This document shows, one piece after another, positions 22,358 through 29,122 of a stretch of 34,654 bases of DNA. The stretch comes from a virus. The notes under the pieces were generated by a model, which had not been told where the DNA came from, ran no database searches, and saw only the letters and a program-made list of their open reading frames with translations. Positions within the stretch are counted from its first letter, which is position 1. Each line of letters opens with the position of its first letter. Position numbers and translations under genes: made by a program. The stretch spans positions 1-34,654 of the IMG/VR virus record IMGVR_UViG_3300042387_001118; one strand, given 5' to 3'.

Positions 22358-22627
22358 TTACAGTATGTTCCGCTCTTTTTTCTCTTTTTTAATCCTTGAA
22401 ATTTTTGCTTTTTTCTTATCTTCTAATTCTTTTTTAGGATCTCGTAATTTTGGATCTACTTCTCGTATAGAGCTTACCCAATCGCCGCCTTGTCTAGCGT
22501 ACTCTTGACTAGCCCATTTATTAGCTGCCCTGTTAGTGCCAGCACCTGGACGTTTTGTTGGATACTTAGCTTTCGCTTGTCGCATCAAGCTATTCCATAG
22601 CTTTTGATTCGCTGCTACTTTAGCCAT
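22358..22627 (-). CDS. Small basic protein
   Basis: 89 residues. The N-terminal part has L-W-N-S-L-M-R-Q-A-K-A-K-Y-P, then A-A-N-K-W-A-S-Q-E-Y-A-R-Q-G-G-D-W-V, a motif resembling small phage proteins I recall as DUF5872 (uncertain). The last 25 residues are almost all Lys, Arg, Glu and Asp. It lies between the portal and the 22704 gene, after a long hairpin. It could bind DNA or act in packaging; function unknown. Confidence 0.6.
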   Translation of the reverse strand: MAKVAANQKLWNSLMRQAKAKYPTKRPGAGTNRAANKWASQEYARQGGDWVSSIREVDPKLRDPKKELEDKKKAKISRIKKEKKERNIL

Positions 22628-22644
22628 TTATCTCCTAAATAATT

Positions 22645-22689
22645 ACAGGTGCCCGACTTCGGAGAAAGAGTACGAAGCCGGGTACCTGT
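22645..22689 (-). terminator. Long imperfect hairpin, probable terminator or attenuator
   Basis: ACAGGTGCCCGACTTCG (22645-22661) pairs with CGAAGCCGGGTACCTGT (22673-22689). On the minus-strand RNA this is a 17-pair stem with one mismatch and one G-U pair, followed by UAAUUAUUU. It lies between the genes at 22704 and 22358 and includes the approach to the latter's ribosome site. It may therefore also reduce translation. Confidence 0.6.
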
Positions 22690-22703
22690 AAAGTATATCT
22701 TAT

Positions 22704-23108
22704 TTAGTCTGTAACAGCTGCAGGGTTCATGCGTCCATAGCGTGATCCTGAGCGAATTACTTCTTCGATCTTAATTTCTGCATAGTCACCGAAAGTTCCG
22801 CTTGAGAACTCCCCAACATATGTAGGTGCCTCTACCCAAGCAGCAGATCCAACGTGAGCGCGAGCTCGCATGGTCTCTTCTGGGTATTTTTCCATAACAT
22901 TAACGTTATGGTTTGGGCGACCAGCTGGTGTGTCGTAACCTTGGTTAAGACCGAGCTGGAAGTCATTTGGAACGTCTGTATCAGTAGCTACGCCTTCTTC
23001 AAAACGAAGTGGACCACGAAGTCCTGCCTGTGCTGCTGACATTTTACGCTCATAGACTGTTCCCACGCGCTCTGGGAACGATGGAACTGGCGCAATGTTT
23101 TCTGCCAT
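22704..23108 (-). CDS. Hypothetical protein between terminase and portal
   Basis: 134 residues, soluble, without cysteines. Recognisable segments are P-S-F-P-E-R-V-G-T-V-Y-E-R-K, D-V-P-N-D-F-Q-L-G-L and a C-terminal acidic/aromatic region (G-T-F-G-D-Y-A-E-I-K-I-E-E-V) ending M-N-P-A-A-V-T-D. I do not recognise a family. Position next to terminase and portal suggests a head or packaging accessory. A strong hairpin follows its stop. Confidence 0.6.
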   Translation of the reverse strand: MAENIAPVPSFPERVGTVYERKMSAAQAGLRGPLRFEEGVATDTDVPNDFQLGLNQGYDTPAGRPNHNVNVMEKYPEETMRARAHVGSAAWVEAPTYVGEFSSGTFGDYAEIKIEEVIRSGSRYGRMNPAAVTD

Positions 23109-23193
23109 TTATATTTTCTCCTATAGGTTTAAGGATCCTTAAGTAAGAGTTTGGTACTAATACTTAAACTTTTCTGCCTAAACTCAAAAATCT

Positions 23194-24849
23194 TTACTTA
23201 AAGAAAGGAGATGCACTTACCTCTACGGTAGGCATAACCATCTCTTGAGTTAAAGAACAAGCTAGGGCCAATGCGTCCACAAAGTCATCGTGAGCATGCG
23301 CCTCTTCAGGAGCCGCCACTAAGAAGTTAGGACCCTTATATTGTACTTCCGCATCGGTCATTTGTTGGTAGAAACGCTTCCACATACGTAATCTTCTAGT
23401 TTTGGCGTGAGCTGGCCAAGATATCATCTGGCGTTGAATTAGGGCTTGAAGGTGCTTCCAACGCTTTGACTGCTCGGTAGGGCTAGAAAGGGAAGAAATT
23501 ACTTGCGCCCTGGGTAGCAAAATCTTTAGTCTTTGAGCTACGGCATCTCCTACTCCGTTAGAGTCCACCGCAACAGCCATGACGTCATAATTACCTAAAA
23601 AGTTTACTATTTGAAAATACTGCTCTTCCCAGTCATCTCCCTGGATTTCCATCCAGTTTAAGATGCGATGATCGTAGTAGCCAAACTCATCTGGACGATC
23701 CCAGTCAACCCAAACAACTGTAACGACTGTAGAGTCCATTTTTCTAGCCGGGTCGATACCAACTACTACAGGAGATCTATGCCAGCTTTTTACAACTTCT
23801 TGAGAAGTATCGCCAAGATCATCCATAACAGAGGAAGTAACGAACATTCCACGTTCTAATAGCCATTTGCAGTTATAAGATAGTTGAAACTCATCAGAGT
23901 CTTCGCCAATACGTAGCATCTCTTTTCTAATGAACTTCTCATAATTAGGGTTAAATTTAGCTACATCTTTCCAGTCCCATTGAAAATGGTTTTGTCTGGA
24001 GGATCTACCGGTCTGCCTACGCTTGTTTAATTGAATAGACCTATAAAAGTTATTTTTATGCGTGGTGGGTGTCCCTGTCTTAACCATAGTTGCGTTGTAG
24101 TACGCACCCATAGGAGCAATAGACTTAGAAACAATAAAGTCATCTGCTTCTTGACACTCATCAATAACCATCAAATGAAAAGACTTAGACTCAATCTTTG
24201 CACGTGGGTTAGCGGTCATCATCATAAGAGATGACCCCGAGTTCTTTAATTTGATATTTCTTGTTACTCCTGGAGTTTTGACGGTCATGTCATCAATTTC
24301 AGCGTCCCCTAGGACTTCTAGCGCACGCTCACTTGTTAGACGAGACACGGTTCTAGAAAACAAAGTTTCTGCTTGAGCTTGAATAGGAGCAAACATTCCC
24401 ACCCATATACCGTCTGCAAACTTACTTAATAGTTCTGGATACATTTTTGCTAAACGGGGCAGCAAAACCATCAGGGTAGCAACAGTATCAGCTACAGTTT
24501 CTGACTTACCTGACTGACGTGAGGCTAAAGCGGTTACTTCTTCGCCATCGTTAACAATTACAGATTCAATAATGCGTCTAGCTAAAGGTTTTTGATATGG
24601 GTGTAGATCATGTCCTACTAATATGACCATAAAATCCATAATTTTATTTACAAGTAGGTCGACAAACTCTTTAGATAATTCATCAAGCTCGTCTTCTTTA
24701 TGAAGTTTTTCAAATTCTTCTACATCGTCATAATCATAATCTTCATTAGGCGCGTGGTCTATTACATCTAAATCGTCAAGTTCACTTTCGTCGTCTTCAA
24801 ATTCTTCTTCGTCTTCCTCAAGGTCTTCAAAATCAAAATCTTCTTTCAT
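23194..24849 (-). CDS. terL: Terminase large subunit
   Basis: 551 residues. The ATPase carries a Walker A of the variant type S-R-Q-S-G-K-S (110-116) and a Walker B H-L-M-V-I-D-E (225-231), with a T-G-T-P coupling motif at 258-261. The RNase H-like nuclease has D366 in V-G-I-D-P-A, D429 in A-V-D-S-N and D521/D522/D525 in H-D-D-F-V-D. It cuts concatemeric DNA and pumps it through the portal. Unusual is an extremely acidic ~60-residue N-terminus (D-F-E-D-L-E-E-D-E-E-E-F). It overlaps the upstream gene as ATGA. Confidence 0.95.
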   Translation of the reverse strand: MKEDFDFEDLEEDEEEFEDDESELDDLDVIDHAPNEDYDYDDVEEFEKLHKEDELDELSKEFVDLLVNKIMDFMVILVGHDLHPYQKPLARRIIESVIVNDGEEVTALASRQSGKSETVADTVATLMVLLPRLAKMYPELLSKFADGIWVGMFAPIQAQAETLFSRTVSRLTSERALEVLGDAEIDDMTVKTPGVTRNIKLKNSGSSLMMMTANPRAKIESKSFHLMVIDECQEADDFIVSKSIAPMGAYYNATMVKTGTPTTHKNNFYRSIQLNKRRQTGRSSRQNHFQWDWKDVAKFNPNYEKFIRKEMLRIGEDSDEFQLSYNCKWLLERGMFVTSSVMDDLGDTSQEVVKSWHRSPVVVGIDPARKMDSTVVTVVWVDWDRPDEFGYYDHRILNWMEIQGDDWEEQYFQIVNFLGNYDVMAVAVDSNGVGDAVAQRLKILLPRAQVISSLSSPTEQSKRWKHLQALIQRQMISWPAHAKTRRLRMWKRFYQQMTDAEVQYKGPNFLVAAPEEAHAHDDFVDALALACSLTQEMVMPTVEVSASPFFK

Positions 24850-25073
24850 TGGGACCTTTCACGTAGGGTATCAACTATAGCTTTAAGGGCTTCTATACCC
24901 ACGTTTGCTTCTTCTAGATAAAAAGTGTCCCCACTTTTTTGCCAAGTGGCTAAGTTACGACTAACTGAATAGAGCGCGTTTTCTGACCAACCTACTAGTT
25001 CAGCACTAGGTAAGCTAGCAACTCTCTTTTCAAGCTTTGTTTTCTCTCTTTGTTCTTTCTTCTTTTTGAACAT
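24846..25073 (-). CDS. Small basic helical protein preceding TerL
   Basis: 75 residues, strongly basic at the start (K-K-K-K-E-Q-R-E-K-T-K) and helical thereafter (W-S-E-N-A-L-Y-S-V-S-R-N-L, V-G-I-E-A-L-K-A-I-V-D-T-L). It overlaps TerL by ATGA and the previous gene by 44 bases; GGAGA before the ATG supports the start. The position invites a small-terminase guess. At 75 residues, without a recognisable helix-turn-helix, that remains weak. Confidence 0.6.
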   Translation of the reverse strand: MFKKKKEQREKTKLEKRVASLPSAELVGWSENALYSVSRNLATWQKSGDTFYLEEANVGIEALKAIVDTLRERSQ

Positions 25074-25365
25074 TTAGTTCGTTCTCCAAATCCATAGACC
25101 TAATAAAATCCCAATCAACCTCATCTTTTTTCAAACCCCTACCATTTATAGCGTAGGTTAGCGCTTGATTTTCTGAGTAACCAGTTTCTTTCCAGTGCCC
25201 TATAACTATAGCTTTACAGGTAAAGGGTACCCTAATTGCTAACCCATGGCCTCTTCTGAATGGCTCGTCAATTTCTTGCGTATCTGCGGGTTCCCATAAA
25301 CCTTTAGGCTTATACGGATAAGTAAGGTTGTGCCAGTAAAAATTACCAAAGTCTCGTGTTCTCAT
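25030..25365 (-). CDS. Hypothetical protein
   Basis: 111 residues. The N-terminal half is aromatic (F-G-N-F-Y-W-H-N-L-T-Y-P-Y). The middle reads R-R-G-H-G-L-A-I-R-V-P-F-T-C-K-A-I-V-I-G-H-W, then helical segments, and the end is charged. No family recognised. It starts inside the previous gene's 3' end and its 3' end overlaps the next gene by 44 bases, where both frames code for charged residues. Packaging-region location is the only functional hint. Confidence 0.6.
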   Translation of the reverse strand: MRTRDFGNFYWHNLTYPYKPKGLWEPADTQEIDEPFRRGHGLAIRVPFTCKAIVIGHWKETGYSENQALTYAINGRGLKKDEVDWDFIRSMDLENELNVQKEERTKRENKA

Positions 25366-25982
25366 GTGTTCTTCTTTATTTGAAGGGCTCTTGCGCCTCT
25401 ATAGGCTAGATACCGTAGTTTAGGTGGTAGGTCTGAAGTACTTGCGGGACCTCTAGGTTTAAAGTTTAAGTGGTCTGATATATACGCCCACTTAGTGGTT
25501 AAACGTTTGAAATCTCTCCATTCGTCAATACTAACATCGTAATAGTTATAAATTGTTGAGTCCCTAAATACAAGCGTTAAGACAGATCTTTCTGGCGAGT
25601 AAGATGCCGCAACAGTTCGTGGCCTATCAATTTGGCTAGTTTGTGTTGGGACCTCTGTAAACTCCTCATCATCAAAAGGTGCGGGGCCATAGGCGGGGTC
25701 GTCTTCTGGATAGATGGCAAGAGCATCATCACCAGATCTATACGGACCAGTCTGGTCAATATTATACCCAGCGCCTCTAACGTCAATGTCTTTGTCTATA
25801 TCTGACCCAAAGGTTTCTAAAACCTCTGTAAAGTCATATCGACCTTTTTCGTAAGCACTACGAACATTTGCTGGCAAGCCCTCTAAATACTTTTGCTGGT
25901 CTACTTGATTTCTTACGCTACCAATTGCAGACCTTGCTTTTCTGGCAGCTATTTGCGCTGGAGTTAGTTTTCTTTCTGCCAC
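25362..25982 (-). CDS. Protein with KTSC-like C-terminal domain
   Basis: 206 residues. Residues ~122-173 (R-T-V-A-A-S-Y-S-P-E-R-S-V-L-T-L-V-F, then I-Y-N-Y-Y-D-V-S-I-D-E-W, ending W-A-Y-I-S) have the layout of a KTSC domain, a small fold often fused to phage proteins. The N-terminus is basic (A-R-K-A-R-S-A-I-G-S) and an acidic linker sits at 90-110. GTG start with AGGAG nine bases upstream. Role unknown. Confidence 0.65.
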   Translation of the reverse strand: MAERKLTPAQIAARKARSAIGSVRNQVDQQKYLEGLPANVRSAYEKGRYDFTEVLETFGSDIDKDIDVRGAGYNIDQTGPYRSGDDALAIYPEDDPAYGPAPFDDEEFTEVPTQTSQIDRPRTVAASYSPERSVLTLVFRDSTIYNYYDVSIDEWRDFKRLTTKWAYISDHLNFKPRGPASTSDLPPKLRYLAYRGARALQIKKNT

Positions 25983-25986
25983 TTAG

Positions 25987-26250
25987 TTACTCCTCGCAAA
26001 TATGTGTTTCAGTTTGAGAATCAGCTATTACTAGGTCACAAGAGTTACAACTAAACCATTTTGACTCTTTAAAGTTATTTTGTGCAGTTCCTTCAACGGG
26101 GAGATCTTCTTCCCCACTATCTGACTGACGACCATATTCATATATGATTTTTGGTTCAGCTAATAGCTCCGGTGGAAAAGGGCCCCTAGGTTCAGTTACC
26201 CTACCGGGTACTGGGTGCCCTTGACGAGTTATGATCCGTTCAATTCTCAT
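25987..26250 (-). CDS. Small zinc-finger-like protein
   Basis: 87 residues. A C-terminal metal site of C68, C71, H83 and C85 (F-S-C-N-S-C ... H-I-C) is predicted, after a Pro-rich and acidic N-terminal half. The reading overlaps the upstream gene's stop as ATGA. Possibly a nucleic-acid or protein-binding accessory of packaging; no family named. Confidence 0.62.
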   Translation of the reverse strand: MRIERIITRQGHPVPGRVTEPRGPFPPELLAEPKIIYEYGRQSDSGEEDLPVEGTAQNNFKESKWFSCNSCDLVIADSQTETHICEE

Positions 26251-26429
26251 TCAGCTGATGGTGCTTCAGGCTCTGCCGGTGCTTTTTTCTTTACTGGCTT
26301 AGCTTCTTCTTCTTTTACTTCCTCTTTAATTGCTTCTTCAATTGAAGGCGCTGGAGGTGGTGTAACTACCGGTAGCTCGCTAACGGCATCAGTAATAGAG
26401 TTTTTATACTCTTCCCAAGATAATTTCAT
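26247..26429 (-). CDS. Short acidic/Pro-Ala-rich protein, first gene of the packaging operon
   Basis: 60 residues. A short N-terminal helix (M-K-L-S-W-E-E-Y-K-N-S-I) is followed by a tail of Pro, Glu, Lys and Ala repeats (E-E-A-I-K-E-E-V-K-E-E-E-A-K-P). AAGGAG lies seven bases before the ATG. It overlaps the next gene by ATGA, and together with the upstream divergent intergenic region it looks like the start of the leftward operon. Function unknown; the tail is probably disordered. Confidence 0.6.
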   Translation of the reverse strand: MKLSWEEYKNSITDAVSELPVVTPPPAPSIEEAIKEEVKEEEAKPVKKKAPAEPEAPSAE

Positions 26430-26660
26430 ATGTAGCTCCTTTTCGACCCTAGTTTACACGTAGTCTATGTTTTTTATCACACTCAACGGTTGCGTGACCC
26501 CTGTATTTACTGCTACGGTATATCCATGGCCTGGGCAACTGGGCCATCACTAACTACGTAACAAAAGGGTTGCAGTACGAACTTAACAGACAGACGTTGA
26601 GTTGCCTCATGTGAGTGACACACATAGGGTCAGAACTGGCCTTCTAGCCTAGGAGATAGT
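26430..26660. promoter_or_regulatory. Divergent intergenic region between packaging operon and secreted lysozyme-like gene
   Basis: 231 bases with no gene on either strand. Plus strand: a weak candidate promoter, TTGCCT (26602-26607) and TAGGGT (26625-26630), is spaced 17 bases apart and would start near 26637, just before the AGGAG site. Minus strand: TTGAGT near 26482 precedes an AT-rich stretch, but without a well-spaced -10. A short inverted repeat TGGCC/GGCCA is near 26527-26547. The divergent arrangement implies promoters for both directions, yet none is strong. Confidence 0.4.
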
Positions 26661-27179
26661 GTGCAAGGTAATGCTAAACAGAAAATTGGAATACTCGTAC
26701 TATGTGCCGCACTTCCGTGGATACCTCCAGCTCTAGCAGCTGAAGAAGAACCTACTGTAACTGTGGCCGTGCCAGTAAAAACTGGCCTAGACCTATACAG
26801 AGACGCTACCGAGCTCTCAGACCAAAACCTTAAAGACCTTCTCATTCAGGTAGGTTTTAAAGGACAAGCCCTCAGGATTGCCTGGGCGGTTGCCAAGAAA
26901 GAATCTAACGGTCGTCCAAAAGCCCATAACGGAGACACAAGCACTGGAGATAATTCCTATGGAATTTTCCAGATAAACATGCTTGGTAGCCTAGGGGAAG
27001 CTAGGCGGGAGAAATTCAACCTAGAAAGTGACAAGGATCTATTTGATCCAGTTAAGAACGCTCAAATTGCTTACCACATGACAAATGGTGGCAAAGACTG
27101 GTCTTCTTGGAAGATATACCCAGGACAACGTAACGGAGAACGATACGAGGACTTTTTACAAAAGTTCCCTCAGAAGTAA
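26661..27179 (+). CDS. Secreted lysozyme-like (transglycosylase-type) protein
   Basis: 172 residues, the only plus-strand gene. The start is GTG with AGGAG six bases upstream. Residues 1-27 form a signal peptide (basic start, I-L-V-L-C-A-A-L, cleavage near A-L-A-A). Residues ~67-107 hold A-W-A-V-A-K-K-E-S-N-G (E81 the likely catalytic Glu), then S-Y-G-I-F-Q-I-N-M, the hallmark of soluble lytic transglycosylase/goose-type lysozyme folds. The C-terminus contains A-Y-H-M-T-N-G-G-K-D-W-S-S-W. It would cut peptidoglycan glycan strands outside the cytoplasm. Its own probable promoter and terminator make it a moron-like insertion. Confidence 0.82.
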   Translation: MQGNAKQKIGILVLCAALPWIPPALAAEEEPTVTVAVPVKTGLDLYRDATELSDQNLKDLLIQVGFKGQALRIAWAVAKKESNGRPKAHNGDTSTGDNSYGIFQINMLGSLGEARREKFNLESDKDLFDPVKNAQIAYHMTNGGKDWSSWKIYPGQRNGERYEDFLQKFPQK

Positions 27180-27180
27180 T

Positions 27181-27213
27181 AAAAAACCCCCGGTTATTAG
27201 CCGGGGGTTTTTT
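27181..27213. terminator. Bidirectional intrinsic terminator
   Basis: A6-CCCCCGG-TTATTAG-CCGGGGG-T6: a seven-pair GC stem with a seven-base loop, flanked by A and T runs so that it works on both strands. It lies one base after the plus-strand lysozyme stop and one base from the end of the convergent oxygenase at 27215. It therefore serves both genes. Confidence 0.9.
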
Positions 27214-27214
27214 A

Positions 27215-27796
27215 CTATACGTTACTATTTAGATTATCTATTAAGAGTCCTGCTCTAGGACCATCGCACCAAACTTCATGTGAATTTTCAAGGGGTAGGT
27301 AAAGCATATCCCCGGGGTTTAACGTATGGGTAATGTCCCCATCTATTTTCCAAAAAGATGTTCCTAGTATTTGCCAATAGAATATGTCATGTGGGTCGTG
27401 GTGATCTGAAACAAGCCTATTAGAAAGAGATACTCGTATACCTTGAAAATGCCAATCAAGGTCGCAAGTATGTGACATGGTTTTATAGTAGCCGCACGAA
27501 GTGTCCTCTTGCCCGTTGTTTAAACCGGATAGAAGTTCTGATACCCCTTTAAACTCTTTGAATATGTCAGACGTTTGAGGGGCAAGCCAAAACTTGCTTT
27601 GTATTTGTACATTACCGATTGATATAAAGTCATCATTACCGTGTTCTTTTACTCTTTTTGCTAACTCATGGTTCGTAGTAGTTGACTCTTTGTATAAAAA
27701 GTTTAAAACTTCTTCCCAAGTAATGTTTGGGGTTTGGTAGTTTTCAAATACAATGCCGTGGCTATTTTGCTTAGCTTCTTTAATTTTATCTAACAT
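27215..27796 (-). CDS. JmjC/cupin-like Fe(II)/2-oxoglutarate oxygenase
   Basis: 193 residues. The pattern H132-x-D134 (H-H-D-P-H-D-I-F-Y-W-Q), then G-x-x-x-W-K-I, L-N-P-G-D-M-L-Y-L-P and the distal H173 (N-S-H-E-V) matches JmjC-type/cupin-4 hydroxylases, whose known members hydroxylate ribosomal or other proteins. This is a different branch from the seven prolyl-hydroxylase-like genes, so the window holds at least two oxygenase types. Iron ligands look complete. It converges on the lysozyme gene and follows the endolysin gene by seven bases, with no clear ribosome site, suggesting coupling. Substrate unknown. Confidence 0.75.
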   Translation of the reverse strand: MLDKIKEAKQNSHGIVFENYQTPNITWEEVLNFLYKESTTTNHELAKRVKEHGNDDFISIGNVQIQSKFWLAPQTSDIFKEFKGVSELLSGLNNGQEDTSCGYYKTMSHTCDLDWHFQGIRVSLSNRLVSDHHDPHDIFYWQILGTSFWKIDGDITHTLNPGDMLYLPLENSHEVWCDGPRAGLLIDNLNSNV

Positions 27797-27803
27797 CGAT
27801 CAA

Positions 27804-28352
27804 TTACTTACCGCAAGTTGGGCACTTAGCTGCTGGAGCTGCCGACCCCGCTGCTTTAAACTTTGGGCGACCAAAGCCTACAATTGAAATCATTTCACCG
27901 GCCTTGTTCTTCTTGAAAGCACGAAGTTTCTTAGATACTTGACCGCCATTGCGTTGTGAGCCCTTTTTATCTGGACTAGTGTTTCCTTCGATACACCAAA
28001 CAGTTCCGTCTTCATTGTCCTTAATAACAATGCCTACGTGAGAAATCCTATCTACGCCATCTGAGGGAAAATCAAAATAGGCAATATCCCCTGGTTCTGG
28101 ATCCGCAATGTCACCATCAATCCATGAGCCAGCTTTTTTAAACGCCTGTGCTCCACCTGGAGTGTAAACAGTATTAGGGATCTTTACCCCAGCCTCGTTT
28201 CCACACCAGTTAACGAAGCTTCCGCACCATGGTTGGAAGTTAGCTTTTGTATAAGCTCCGTACTTTGTTTCGTTGTCCTTAGGACCTTCGATAGTACCTA
28301 GCTCTGCTGTAGCAACTTCAATAAGACGAGCCGCTGTTCCTTGATCTGCCAT
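27804..28352 (-). CDS. CHAP-type endolysin
   Basis: 182 residues. C43 (P-W-C-G-S-F-V-N-W-C), H105 (I-S-H-V-G-I-V-I) and E122/N124 (I-E-G-N-T) form the Cys-His-Glu/Asn set of CHAP amidase/peptidase domains. G-D-I-A-Y-F at 88-93 is the usual preceding strand. The C-terminus is an Ala-rich linker ending K-C-P-T-C-G-K, which might bind metal. It cuts peptide bonds in peptidoglycan at lysis. No signal peptide, so it needs a holin; two candidates lie just upstream. Start overlaps as TAATG. Confidence 0.85.
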   Translation of the reverse strand: MADQGTAARLIEVATAELGTIEGPKDNETKYGAYTKANFQPWCGSFVNWCGNEAGVKIPNTVYTPGGAQAFKKAGSWIDGDIADPEPGDIAYFDFPSDGVDRISHVGIVIKDNEDGTVWCIEGNTSPDKKGSQRNGGQVSKKLRAFKKNKAGEMISIVGFGRPKFKAAGSAAPAAKCPTCGK

Positions 28353-28762
28353 TATTCTTTATCCCAATCTGTATCAACTGGCTGTGCCTCTGGCATTGCG
28401 CCATCTGGCTTTGCTGCCAAACGTGCTGCTGTAGCATCAATCTCTGCTTCAAGTTTCTTGTCAGCTTGTGTGTTTTTTGCGTCCATCTCTTTATTTGACA
28501 ACTGTGCTGCCATAACATCTTTAGCACCAGACTGTCCAATTAGAATACCTGCAAGCGTTCCTGTAATAAAAGTAGCAATGCTTCCTAGAACATTGAAGAA
28601 CATCTTGTCATTCTCTGACTGTGCTCCAATAGGCTGTGTTACAAACAAAAGGCCGTATAGGATTCCTAGAGATGTGCACAAAAGAATAGTTCCTAAGGTG
28701 ATACCTAGAATAAATTTTAATCTAGCATCTAGATCTTGTGGTGTTAGCTTTTCTTTAAACAT
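28352..28762 (-). CDS. Two-transmembrane protein, candidate holin
   Basis: 136 residues. Hydrophobic segments at ~16-42 (I-L-G-I-T-L-G-T-I-L-L-C) and 54-77 (F-F-N-V-L-G-S-I-A-T-F-I-T-G-T-L-A-G-I-L) are separated by a short loop. A long charged, Ala-rich C-terminus follows. Topology and position directly before the endolysin fit a holin or holin regulator. AAGGA supports the ATG. It overlaps the endolysin gene as TAATG and the lipoprotein gene by 8 bases. Confidence 0.68.
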   Translation of the reverse strand: MFKEKLTPQDLDARLKFILGITLGTILLCTSLGILYGLLFVTQPIGAQSENDKMFFNVLGSIATFITGTLAGILIGQSGAKDVMAAQLSNKEMDAKNTQADKKLEAEIDATAARLAAKPDGAMPEAQPVDTDWDKE

Positions 28763-28955
28763 TTGGTGTTCCTTCTGGTTGCGGGGTTTTAACTAAGTCT
28801 ACAGGACAAGTCTGTGTAGCAGTACAGATAGGCGGCTTACATTCTGGTGTTTCCCAGTTTTTTGGGTCTTGGCAAGGATATCTAAAAAAGCCGTTATACC
28901 CACAGCTAGTTAACGATAGAGCTAAAAGTAAAGCTAATAAACCTCTTTTAATCAT
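28755..28955 (-). CDS. Small cysteine-rich lipoprotein
   Basis: 66 residues. A signal sequence ([14 protein letters not shown]) ends in the lipobox L-T-S-C with C18 as the lipidated residue. The mature part has four more cysteines (Y-P-C, P-E-C, P-I-C, Q-T-C) and a Pro/Thr-rich end. It probably sits on the outer face of the cytoplasmic membrane. Between two candidate holins it may have a spanin-like, anti-lysis or superinfection role; none is proven. The start overlaps the previous stop as ATGA. Confidence 0.7.
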   Translation of the reverse strand: MIKRGLLALLLALSLTSCGYNGFFRYPCQDPKNWETPECKPPICTATQTCPVDLVKTPQPEGTPNV

Positions 28956-29122
28956 TCGTCATCCTTTGGGTTACGTAATGGGTAAGTCACCGCCCACGCA
29001 AATAGTGTTCCTACAATCGCATAGCCTACAATGGTTTTAGCTGACCCGTCTAGAACAACCCAGGCAATAAACATGCCTAGTAGTGTCCATAGCTGGTCGA
29101 TCATATCTCTTAGTATTCTCAC
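28952..29122 (-). CDS. 56-residue two-transmembrane protein, candidate holin
   Basis: A short gene starting GTG at 29122 and ending TGA at 28952. Its start overlaps the stop of the proline-rich gene as GTGA and its stop overlaps the lipoprotein start as ATGA. GGAG lies just upstream. The protein begins [10 protein letters not shown] and has hydrophobic segments at ~11-24 ([10 protein letters not shown]) and 31-46 ([12 protein letters not shown]), ending with charged N-P-K-D-D-E. Size and topology fit a small class II holin. Its overlaps on both sides make the gene secure. Confidence 0.78.
   Translation of the reverse strand: MRILRDMIDQLWTLLGMFIAWVVLDGSAKTIVGYAIVGTLFAWAVTYPLRNPKDDE

Noticed and set aside
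24846-25073. Small terminase subunit
   Set aside because: The position is right, but the protein is only 75 residues with no clear DNA-binding motif, so it is left as a small basic protein.
26430-26660. Possible tRNA or small RNA in the divergent gap
   Set aside because: No cloverleaf, T-loop or strong structured element beyond a five-pair inverted repeat was found by eye.
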